Below, in pieces: positions 1 to 5,071 of a DNA stretch of 5,071 nt (its first letter is position 1; each line of letters opens with the position of its first letter). Source of the stretch: Xanthobacteraceae bacterium (GTDB lineage Bacteria > Pseudomonadota > Alphaproteobacteria > Rhizobiales > Xanthobacteraceae); contig JASHVC010000377.1 in the NCBI GenBank assembly GCA_030039655.1, positions 1-5,071 on the forward strand, read 5' to 3'. The position numbers were made by a program, and so were the translations under genes. The notes below the pieces were generated by a model, which saw nothing but the letters and a program-made list of their open reading frames with translations, searched no databases and was not told where the DNA came from.

Positions 1-1
1 T

Positions 2-1603
2 GAGGCCGGCACCGACTATGCGCCCGGACAGGAGCCGCCGGAAATTCTCGATATCTTCGCAGCAACCGCCTACGCGGATCAGCGCTTCGTCTGGAACGGC
101 CTTAAGGCTGTCTACGGCCCGAAGCCCGGTAACGAGCCCGACCAACGCCGGCGCGTGCGCTATCCTGCCGGCCGCGTCATCGGTGGCGGCTCCTCGATCA
201 ACGGCATGGCGGCCAATCGCGGTTTGCCGTCGGACTATGACGCCTGGGCCAAAGCCGGCGCTGCCGGCTGGGACTGGAACGGTGTGCTGCCTTTCTTCAA
301 GAAGCTCGAAACCGACAGCGACTTCGACGGCCCTCTGCACGGCAAGGACGGGCCGATCCGCCTGCAGCGTTATGCACCCGAGCGCTGGCCCGGCTTCACG
401 CACGGCGTCATGAAGGCCATCGAAGAGGCGGGCTGGTCGAACATCGCCGACCAGAACGCGCGCTTCGACGACGGCTTCTTTCCCGTCGCCTACAGCCACA
501 CCGACACCGTGCGCATGGGGGCAGCTTGGCGTTACCTGACCGCCGAAGTGCGGCGCCGGCCGAACCTGAAAGTGATGGGCGCGACACGGGTCGACCGCCT
601 ACTCTTCGACGGCATCCGCTGCACCGGCGTCTACGTGCGCGGACCGGACGGCGACCGCGAGATTAGGGCGCGCGAGGTCATCGTCTCGTCCGGCGCCATC
701 CATTCGCCGGTGCTGCTCATGCGCAGCGGCATCGGCGCCGCCCACGAGTTGCGCGCGCAGGGCATCGCGGTGGTGGCCGACCGCGGCGGCGTCGGCAAGC
801 ACCTGATGGAGCACCCAGGCGTCAACTTCGGCTGCTTCCTAAAACGCCCTGCCCGGCTGCCAGGCGAACTGCGGCGGCAAATGTTCGCCGGCCTACGCTG
901 GTCGTCAGGCCTCGCCGGCTGTCCGCCGGGCGACATGTATGTGATCCCGACCAACAAGGCGCAGTGGCACGCTATTGGCCAGCGCCTCGGCATCATCATG
1001 ATGTGGGTCAACCGCTCGTTCTCGATCGGCGAAATCAGGCTTTCGGGGCCTGCCATCGACGCGCCGCCCGACATCGACTTCAACATGTGCTCGGACGAAC
1101 GGGACATGGTGCGCCTCGTCAAAGGCGTGAAGCTTTTGGCGAAACTGCAAGCGCATCCAGCCGTGCAGAACGGCGTCGAGGAGGTTTTCCCGATCAGCTT
1201 CTCGGCCCACGCGCAGAAGCTCGCGATGTACAGCCGCTGGAACGCACTGCAGACTTTCGTCGGCGCGCAGGCAATGGACGCTTCCGCCACCGTTCGGCGC
1301 GCCATCATCCGCGCCATGATCGCGGACGCCCCCTCGGTCGACGACCTCGTTAATGACGAGGAGACCTGCCGCTCCTGGATCCGCTCCGCCGTGCTCGGCC
1401 ACTATCATGCGTCGTGCACCTGCCGCATGGGCAGGAAGGACGATCCGCTCGCCGTCACTGATGCATCGGCGCGCGTCTACGGCGTCGAGGGCCTGCGCGT
1501 GGCCGACGCTTCGATCATGCCCAGTGTGCCGTGCGCCAACACCAACTTGCCAACCATCATGATCGGCGAGAAAGTGGCGGCGATGATATTGGACGAACTA
1601 TAA
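2..1603 (+). CDS. GMC-family FAD-dependent oxidoreductase (choline/alcohol dehydrogenase-like), 5' end missing
   Basis: This enzyme probably oxidises an alcohol to an aldehyde or acid using FAD; the substrate is unknown. The reading frame is open from the left edge, giving 533 visible residues. The first three (E-A-G) match the end of the second beta strand of the Rossmann fold, where Glu binds the ADP ribose, so only about 30-40 residues, including the GxGxxG loop, lie outside the window. GMC signature 1 fits exactly at nt 170-241 (GRVIGGGSSIN core), and signature 2 at nt 692-736 (GAIHSP...SGIG). Near the C-terminus, the His of HYHASCTCRMG (codon 1406-1408) and the first Asn of ANTNLPT (codon 1538-1540) are 44 residues apart, matching the His/Asn catalytic pair of choline oxidase. 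An internal GTG at 155 is not the start, because conserved sequence continues upstream of it. No frameshift is seen. Family assignment is secure; choline, alcohol or polyethylene-glycol-type substrates are all possible. Confidence 0.95.
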   Translation, partial: EAGTDYAPGQEPPEILDIFAATAYADQRFVWNGLKAVYGPKPGNEPDQRRRVRYPAGRVIGGGSSINGMAANRGLPSDYDAWAKAGAAGWDWNGVLPFFKKLETDSDFDGPLHGKDGPIRLQRYAPERWPGFTHGVMKAIEEAGWSNIADQNARFDDGFFPVAYSHTDTVRMGAAWRYLTAEVRRRPNLKVMGATRVDRLLFDGIRCTGVYVRGPDGDREIRAREVIVSSGAIHSPVLLMRSGIGAAHELRAQGIAVVADRGGVGKHLMEHPGVNFGCFLKRPARLPGELRRQMFAGLRWSSGLAGCPPGDMYVIPTNKAQWHAIGQRLGIIMMWVNRSFSIGEIRLSGPAIDAPPDIDFNMCSDERDMVRLVKGVKLLAKLQAHPAVQNGVEEVFPISFSAHAQKLAMYSRWNALQTFVGAQAMDASATVRRAIIRAMIADAPSVDDLVNDEETCRSWIRSAVLGHYHASCTCRMGRKDDPLAVTDASARVYGVEGLRVADASIMPSVPCANTNLPTIMIGEKVAAMILDEL

Positions 1604-1626
1604 CGAACTCAACAAACAAACGCCTC

Positions 1627-1633
1627 GGGAGGA
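1627..1633 (+). promoter_or_regulatory. Strong ribosome binding site for the TctC-family gene
   Basis: GGGAGGA lies 4 bases before the ATG at 1638. It is close to the Shine-Dalgarno consensus and fixes that start. No promoter-like sequence is obvious in the 34-base gap after the oxidoreductase stop, which supports co-transcription of the two genes. Confidence 0.75.
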
Positions 1634-1637
1634 AACG

Positions 1638-2648
1638 ATGTCGAGGTCGCTGGACCGTGTCGGACGGCGTCTTTGCTTGGTAGCCATCGCGCTGGCCAGC
1701 ACAATGCTTCTGCTGCATCCCTGCACTGCCGTCGCACAGACGGACGCCGCGGCTGGCTATCCCAAGGCGCCGGTCAAGATGATCGTCGGCTTCGCGCCCG
1801 GCGGCTCCAACGACATCGTCGCGCGCGTGATCGCCGACAAGCTCAGCGCGCGCCTGGGCCAATCGTTCGTCGTGGAAAACAAGCCGGGCGCGGGCGGCAC
1901 GATCGCGGCCGAGTTCGTTGCCCACGCAGCGCCGGACGGCCTCACGTTGCTGGTCGCACCAGCCGGATTGATGGTGGTCAATCCGGCCGTCTATGCGACG
2001 CTGCCTTACGATCCGCTGACGAGCTATGAGCCGATTTCGAATGTCGTGCTCTATCAGCTTGTCCTGTCCGTCAATTCGTCGATGCCGATCAAGTCGGTCC
2101 AGGACCTTATCGCGTGGGGCAAGGCTCACCCGGACAAGGCCAACTACGCCAGCACATCGGCGATCTTTCAGCTCACCTCGGAGCTGTTCAATCTGAAGAC
2201 CGGCTCGCATTTCCAATATATCCCGTTCAAGGGCGGCGCCGATATCGTCACCGCCGTCATCACCGGGCAGGCGACCATGGCATTTGCCGATGCCGCGCCG
2301 GCCATTCCTCAGTTCAAGGCCGGCACGCTGCGCCCGCTGGCAACCACGGGCGCGACGCGCCTGCCCGAGCTTCCCGACGTTCCGACACTCGCCGAGGTCG
2401 GCATCGACGGCGTCGTGGTGGAAGGTTTCATTGGTCTCGCCGCGCCCAAGGGCACGCCGGAGCCGATCGTGAAAAAGCTCGAGGCCGAAGTCATGGCAAT
2501 CACCAAGCTGCCCGACGTCGCGCAACGCATGCGCGATCTCGGCCTCATTCCTGACGGGAGCACCGCGGCCACGTTCCACGACCGCGTCGCCCGTGACATT
2601 CCGAAGTACACGGCCGTCGCCAAGGCCGCGGGGATTAAGTTCGATTGA
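1638..2648 (+). CDS. Tripartite tricarboxylate transporter substrate-binding protein (TctC/Bug family)
   Basis: This is a periplasmic binding protein that captures a small, usually carboxylated, solute for a TctA/TctB membrane permease. The 336 residues are a normal family length. An N-terminal signal peptide is visible: a basic stretch (RVGRR, residues 7-11), a hydrophobic core (12-26) and a likely signal peptidase I site after AVA (31-33). There is no lipobox. The mature protein shows the family's hallmark segments: FAPGGSNDIVAR (52-63), VVENKPGAGG (78-87), APDGLTLL (98-105), YIPFKGGAD (194-202), LPDVPTLAE (245-253) and PKGTPEPIVKKL (270-281). The start is set by GGGAGGA upstream. It follows the oxidoreductase by 34 bases, so it may bind that enzyme's substrate or product, but this is inference. 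No tctA or tctB lies in the window; such orphan binding proteins are common in organisms with expanded Bug families. The ligand is not predictable from sequence alone. Confidence 0.95.
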   Translation: MSRSLDRVGRRLCLVAIALASTMLLLHPCTAVAQTDAAAGYPKAPVKMIVGFAPGGSNDIVARVIADKLSARLGQSFVVENKPGAGGTIAAEFVAHAAPDGLTLLVAPAGLMVVNPAVYATLPYDPLTSYEPISNVVLYQLVLSVNSSMPIKSVQDLIAWGKAHPDKANYASTSAIFQLTSELFNLKTGSHFQYIPFKGGADIVTAVITGQATMAFADAAPAIPQFKAGTLRPLATTGATRLPELPDVPTLAEVGIDGVVVEGFIGLAAPKGTPEPIVKKLEAEVMAITKLPDVAQRMRDLGLIPDGSTAATFHDRVARDIPKYTAVAKAAGIKFD

Positions 2649-2683
2649 GGGTGTCCCAGATGTCGTCAGCCGCTCGGCCGATA

Positions 2684-2710
2684 GCGCCGACAAGTTGGCG
2701 TCTTGCTTGA
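2684..2710 (+). terminator. Possible rho-independent terminator after the TctC-family gene
   Basis: A 6-bp stem (CGCCGA, 2685-2690, with TTGGCG, 2695-2700, including one G-U pair) closes a CAAG tetraloop and can extend by an outer G-U pair. It is followed by TCTTGCTT, a weak T-rich tail. The G-U pair becomes a mismatch on the other strand, so it would work only in the + direction. It sits 36 bases past the TctC-family stop, where a terminator would be expected. The tail is poor, so confidence is low. Confidence 0.35.
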
Positions 2711-2734
2711 CATTTATTGGGGGTACAATTAAAT
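2707..2734 (+). promoter_or_regulatory. Candidate brnTA promoter/operator with dyad over the brnT start
   Basis: A perfect -35-like TTGACA (2707-2712) and a -10-like TACAAT (2724-2729) are only 11 bases apart, too close for ordinary sigma-70 use. A weaker -10, TTAAAT (2729-2734), has a 16-base spacing but would place the transcript start inside brnT. An imperfect inverted repeat, ATTTATTG (2712-2719) and CAATTAAAT (2726-2734), has a 6-base spacer and overlaps the start codon. A G-run (2719-2723) is the only Shine-Dalgarno-like element. BrnA and the BrnT-BrnA complex are known to repress their own promoter, so the dyad is a reasonable operator candidate. Which elements are used is not resolved. 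Confidence 0.4.
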
Positions 2735-3005
2735 GAAGATCACCTTCGATCCGGCGAAGCGTGATCTGACACTCAAGTTTCGCGGACTGGATTTCGCGCG
2801 AGCAGGCGAGGTGTTTGCTGGCCGTACGGCAACGGTCGCGGATGACCAGCGCGACCATGGCGAGATACGATTTATAACCGCCGGCCATCTCAACGGGCGT
2901 CTGGTGGTAGTGGTTTGGACGCAGCGGGGCGAGGCCCGCCGCATCATCTCGATGAGACACTGTCATGCCAAAGAAGAAAAAATCTGGCACCGCCGCATGG
3001 GTTGA
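2733..3005 (+). CDS. brnT: BrnT family toxin (type II toxin-antitoxin, RelE-like ribonuclease)
   Basis: BrnT is a small RelE-fold ribonuclease that blocks translation when not bound by BrnA. The 90 residues are the usual family length and match the family pattern throughout: FDPAKRD (5-11), RGLDFARAGEVFAG (17-30), GEIRFITAG (43-51), GRLVVVVWTQRG (55-66) and RRIISMRHCHAKEE (69-82). The ATG at 2733 is chosen because the conserved FDPAK motif begins only four residues later and no other nearby start fits. A G-run 9 bases upstream is a weak ribosome binding site. The last 41 bases overlap brnA in another frame, the usual toxin-first order for this system, and suggest translational coupling. The common KHG motif after FDPAK is replaced by FRG, within the variation I recall for the family. 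There is no sign of truncation or frameshift, so an active toxin is likely, but activity is inferred. Confidence 0.92.
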   Translation: MKITFDPAKRDLTLKFRGLDFARAGEVFAGRTATVADDQRDHGEIRFITAGHLNGRLVVVVWTQRGEARRIISMRHCHAKEEKIWHRRMG

Positions 3006-3231
3006 TGCGGACGATGCGCCCGAGCTGACGGATGAGTTTTTTGACCAAGCCGAAATCCGCGATGGTGAAAAGATCATTCGCCGCGGTCGGCCGCCATTGC
3101 TGAATCCCAAACAGGCGGTGAAACTCCGTCTCGACGCGGACGTTCTATCTGCTTATCGAAAGACCGGCCGCGGCTGGCAGACGCGGATCAACACGGATTT
3201 GCGCAAGGCGCGGAAGCTGAAGGCGGGATGA
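2965..3231 (+). CDS. brnA: BrnA family antitoxin (DNA-binding partner of BrnT)
   Basis: BrnA neutralises BrnT by direct binding and represses the brnTA promoter. The protein has 88 residues. A lysine-rich start (KKKK, 3-6) precedes the family segment WVDADDAPELTDEFF (12-26), then RRGRPP (39-44) and a C-terminal ribbon-helix-helix-like domain (about 49-82) with the strand AVKLRLD (51-57) and the signature GRGWQTRIN (68-76). The start codon lies inside brnT, 41 bases before the brnT stop. A weak GATGAG (2951-2956) precedes it by 8 bases, so translation probably depends on ribosomes leaving brnT. The C-terminus is slightly extended and basic (RKARKLKAG). The conserved module and position next to brnT make the assignment firm. 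Confidence 0.92.
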   Translation: MPKKKKSGTAAWVDADDAPELTDEFFDQAEIRDGEKIIRRGRPPLLNPKQAVKLRLDADVLSAYRKTGRGWQTRINTDLRKARKLKAG

Positions 3232-3233
3232 GA

Positions 3234-3282
3234 AAACAGCCCGGGTTAAACGGTACGAAATCCTGGATAAACAGCCGGGTTT
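3234..3282. repeat. Pair of near-identical 14-base direct repeats in the convergent spacer
   Basis: AAACAGCCCGGGTT (3234-3247) and AAACAGCCGGGTTT (3269-3282) differ by a single missing C and one terminal T. They start 35 bases apart, just past the brnA stop. The second copy overlaps the 3' arm of the hairpin described at 3257-3283. They may be a relic of a local duplication, or chance; no mobile element boundary is evident. Confidence 0.4.
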
Positions 3283-3288
3283 CATTTC
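3257..3288 (+). terminator. Hairpin between brnA and the convergent MFS gene, probable terminator for brnTA
   Basis: GAAATCCTGG (3257-3266) pairs with CCGGGTTTC (3275-3283), giving nine base pairs with one bulged T (3261) and one G-U pair around an 8-base loop. It is followed by ATTTC rather than a pure T-run. It lies 25 bases after the brnA stop and 7 bases before the end of the opposing gene. The G-U pair becomes an A-C mismatch on the minus strand, so it is better suited to ending the brnTA transcript than the MFS transcript. Confidence 0.4.
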
Positions 3289-3290
3289 AG

Positions 3291-4637
3291 TCATCCGGAC
3301 AACGCTTGCTGGCGCTGTAGTTGCGCGCGATAGCGCGGCACGATCAGGAGCGCCACGATCAGACCGACCACGAGCGGCGCGGCGGCGATCAAAAAAATCC
3401 GCTGCGCCGGCCAGTGGGCGCCGAACGCCATGCCGCCGAGCAGCGGCCCGAGAGCACCGCCGATCCGCGCGACGGCGAAATTCGAGCCGATGCCCCACGA
3501 GCGAATGTAGGTCGGATAGATATTCGCCTCGGTGGCGATGTTGCCGAATTGCAGCCCGAGCAGGCAGAAGCCGGCACTGGCGACCAATGCGATCAGCGCC
3601 ACGGGCGGGAGTCCCGGAGTGCCGATGCCGATCACGATCGGTATGCCGCAGGCAAACAGGATCGGCACCGGCAAGAAACCGACGCGGTCGAGAAAACGCA
3701 TCGACAGCAGGCCGGCCGCCGTGCCGCCGAACTGGAACAGCGCCGTCGCGATGGCGGCCTGTTCGACCGATACGCCGGAACTCGACAGCACCGTGGGCAT
3801 CCACTGATTGATGAAATAGAACACCATCAGACAGACCAGGTTTGACACCCAGTAGAGCGGGGTCAGCACCGCGAGCGGCCCCTCAAGCAAAGCGCCGAGC
3901 GAGAAGCGTGCTTTATTCTCTTCCCCGGAGATGATGAACTGCGTCGCGGACCCGATCTGTAACGCCGGATCGAGCCGTTGCAGCAACGCGACGAGCTCAT
4001 CGCGCCGGCCGGGCTGCAGCGTCAGGTATTTGACCGACTCCGGCAGCGCGAACAGCAACACCGCGGCGACCACAAGCGGTGCAAGCCCGCCGACCCAGAA
4101 CAGTATGCGCCAGCCGTGAACCGCCATGAACTTGGCGGCGATCAGGCCGGGTATCCCACCACCGAAGGTCACGCCGCTGAACATCAGGATCACCATGGTG
4201 GCGCGCGCGTTCTTCGGCGCGAATTCGTTGATGAGCGACACCATAATGGGCAACGTGCCGGCGAGCGCGACGCCAGCCAGAATGCGCGTGACCACGAGCT
4301 GATTGAGCGAGGCGGTGGCGACGGCCGCCAGCGAAAACAGGCCGAAGGCAAACGCGCCGGCGACGATGACGCGCTTGCGCCCGAAACGGTCGGCGAGATA
4401 ACCGAGCAGCGGCGGCCCGAACAGGCCAGCGGCCAGCGAACTCGACAGCAGGACGCCGAGCTCCGGCCCGCGCAGACCCCATTCCTTGATCAAGCCCGGC
4501 CCGGCGAAGGCCGCGGCGCCCAGGTCGTAACCGTCGGTCATCATCACCAGAAACGCCAGCACCACCAGGCGGACGTTGAAGGCGGTGATCTTCTGGCGGT
4601 CCAGCACCGCCGTGACGTCGACGGTCGCGTCGCTCAT
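3291..4637 (-). CDS. MFS transporter, aromatic acid:H+ symporter (AAHS)-like
   Basis: This inner-membrane carrier probably imports a carboxylate, perhaps an aromatic acid, with protons. The 448 residues, about 12 hydrophobic segments and a central cytoplasmic loop (about 199-245) are typical of PcaK/BenK-like proteins. The first membrane segment holds DGYD (35-38), matching the Asp pair needed for transport in PcaK. MFS motif A is intact in loop 2-3: GYLADRFGRK (79-88). TM4 carries the conserved Arg (RILAG, 118-122), the central loop begins PESVKYL (199-205), and NQWMPTVL (277-284) and YPTYIRSWGIG (374-384) are usual family segments. The equivalent motif in loop 8-9 (RFLDRVG, 314-320) is degenerate. 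The frame extends 23 residues further upstream, but ATG at 4637 is preferred: it follows an AGGGGA ribosome binding site, and the upstream extension is Arg/Pro-rich and unlike the family. It converges on brnTA; the substrate is unknown. Confidence 0.92.
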   Translation of the reverse strand: MSDATVDVTAVLDRQKITAFNVRLVVLAFLVMMTDGYDLGAAAFAGPGLIKEWGLRGPELGVLLSSSLAAGLFGPPLLGYLADRFGRKRVIVAGAFAFGLFSLAAVATASLNQLVVTRILAGVALAGTLPIMVSLINEFAPKNARATMVILMFSGVTFGGGIPGLIAAKFMAVHGWRILFWVGGLAPLVVAAVLLFALPESVKYLTLQPGRRDELVALLQRLDPALQIGSATQFIISGEENKARFSLGALLEGPLAVLTPLYWVSNLVCLMVFYFINQWMPTVLSSSGVSVEQAAIATALFQFGGTAAGLLSMRFLDRVGFLPVPILFACGIPIVIGIGTPGLPPVALIALVASAGFCLLGLQFGNIATEANIYPTYIRSWGIGSNFAVARIGGALGPLLGGMAFGAHWPAQRIFLIAAAPLVVGLIVALLIVPRYRAQLQRQQALSG

Positions 4638-4641
4638 GGCA

Positions 4642-4647
4642 TCCCCT
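4642..4647 (-). promoter_or_regulatory. Ribosome binding site that decides the MFS transporter start
   Basis: Read on the minus strand, AGGGGA ends 4 bases before the ATG at 4635-4637. It selects this ATG over the in-frame upstream one at 4704-4706, which has no comparable signal. Confidence 0.6.
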
Positions 4648-4774
4648 ACCCTTGATGGCCGTTTCTTGGGCGGCGACCTTAGCGCGGATGGCGGTCGGTG
4701 TCGCAATAGCCCTGCGCACGCGGGGAGAAATGAAGCAAAGAATCCCGTTCTCGCGGCGGCTACTTTTCATCCTT

Positions 4775-4833
4775 CCCCGCTTCGCCGGGGCGGGCAAACA
4801 TCATCGCTCTCACGGCGCGATTTTTGTTCGCGC
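4775..4833. repeat. Two short perfect inverted repeats
   Basis: CCCCG (4775-4779) pairs with CGGGG (4786-4790) around a CTTCGC loop. GCGCGA (4815-4820) pairs with TCGCGC (4828-4833) around TTTTTGT. Both are perfect stems. Neither is followed by a T-run on the + strand, so they do not look like ordinary terminators in that direction. Short GC stems arise easily in GC-rich DNA. Confidence 0.4.
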
Positions 4834-4932
4834 ACTGCGAGTTTTCAGAACGCGCCCCTCAAAAGGTCTTTCGCGTCAATCGAGCGGGGCTCTCTCTTGT
4901 TCCCTTCGCCGCTGAAGCAAAAGGAAGCGGAA

Positions 4933-5013
4933 CGCCAGAAGGCGCAAAGTCCGAAAACCTCCGCAACTCGCGTTGCGGCGCGCGCCTTGCAAAGCGCGCA
5001 CGCCTTCCGGCGT
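4933..5013. repeat. Cluster of four perfect hairpins in 81 bases
   Basis: Four perfect stems follow one another: CGCC/GGCG (4933-4944, loop AGAA), CCGCAAC/GTTGCGG (4961-4978, loop TCGC), GCGCGC/GCGCGC (4980-4999, 8-base loop) and ACGCC/GGCGT (5000-5013, loop TTCC). The last three are almost contiguous, with one base or none between them. The first and last stems share the CGCC/GGCG core. This density suggests a structured RNA or an extragenic palindromic repeat, but no known family is recognised. Confidence 0.45.
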
Positions 5014-5071
5014 CCCACTGCGGCTCTCGCCAAAGGGACTTTCGTCGCCCAAGGCTCAGCGTTAGGCCATG

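Larger units (their letters stand above)
4638..5071. other. Non-coding region upstream of the MFS gene, no gene supported
   Basis: These 434 bases contain only short open frames (up to 87 codons) with no recognisable domain, no convincing ribosome binding site and Arg/Ala/Ser-rich composition expected by chance at this GC content. The part next to the MFS gene should hold its promoter, but I see no clear -35/-10 pair. From about 4775 to the right edge the DNA is dominated by short inverted repeats, described separately. It could be a dispersed extragenic element or the decayed remains of a gene. Confidence 0.6.

Noticed and set aside
631..1317. Minus-strand open frame inside the oxidoreductase gene
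   Set aside because: It is antisense to conserved GMC sequence, including signature 2, and has no ribosome binding site or domain.
1557..3110. Long minus-strand open frame (517 codons) opposite the TctC-family gene and brnTA
   Set aside because: It lies antisense to three well-supported genes, has no recognisable domain and is Arg/Gly/Asp-rich, as expected from the complementary strand of GC-rich codons.
3778..4452. CTCGACAGCA occurring twice within the MFS gene (near 3781 and 4441)
   Set aside because: Both copies encode LSSS segments at matching places in the two halves of the carrier. This fits the fold's internal pseudo-symmetry or chance and is not a DNA repeat of interest.
3978..4655. 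Plus-strand open frame of 225 codons opposite the MFS gene
   Set aside because: Its Gln/Arg/His-rich translation is the mirror of membrane-protein codons, and the minus-strand frame has clear MFS motifs.
4638..4706. 23-residue N-terminal extension of the MFS protein
   Set aside because: The extension is Arg/Pro-rich, unlike the family N-terminus, and the ATG at 4637 has a good ribosome binding site and gives the usual 448-residue length.
4652..4915. 87-codon plus-strand open frame upstream of the MFS gene
   Set aside because: It has no ribosome binding site, no domain, and low-complexity Arg/Ser composition.
4933..5013. CRISPR-like array
   Set aside because: The inverted repeats differ in sequence and spacing, and there is no regular direct repeat with unique spacers.
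4845..5033. 62-codon minus-strand open frame at the right end
   Set aside because: It spans the hairpin cluster, has no start signal or domain, and its Cys/Arg/Ala-rich composition looks accidental. A decayed gene fragment is not excluded.

Overview
The window is a GC-rich stretch of bacterial chromosome, most likely from an alphaproteobacterium such as a Bradyrhizobium-like member of the Hyphomicrobiales. The basis is the GC-biased codon use, the gene content (GMC oxidoreductase, Bug/TctC binding protein, BrnT/BrnA pair, AAHS-like MFS carrier) and the style of the non-coding DNA. This placement is an inference: no rRNA or other lineage marker is present, and a Betaproteobacterium rich in TctC paralogues cannot be excluded.

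Layout. Bases 2-1603 (+) hold the 3' nine-tenths or more of a GMC-family FAD-dependent oxidoreductase, cut by the left edge just after its nucleotide-binding fold. After a 34-base gap with a strong ribosome binding site comes a complete periplasmic binding protein of the TctC/Bug family (1638-2648, +). The two probably form one operon. A hairpin that could end this transcript follows, then an AT-richer regulatory patch with an imperfect dyad over the start codon of brnT. The overlapping toxin-antitoxin pair brnT-brnA (2733-3231, +) comes next. A 59-base convergent spacer containing a hairpin separates brnA from an MFS carrier of the aromatic acid:H+ symporter type on the minus strand (3291-4637, -). 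The last 434 bases (4638-5071) have no convincing gene and carry a run of short, mostly perfect inverted repeats.

How the parts may work together. The oxidoreductase, the binding protein and the MFS carrier fit catabolism and uptake of small organic acids, alcohols or aromatic compounds. The substrates cannot be read from the sequence. The binding protein has no TctA/TctB membrane partner in the window. The brnTA pair is a self-contained stress or stability module placed between two metabolic units.

I found no clearly new biological system. The points most worth a second look are the brnT start-codon dyad with its oddly spaced promoter-like hexamers, and the hairpin-rich non-coding tail at the right end.
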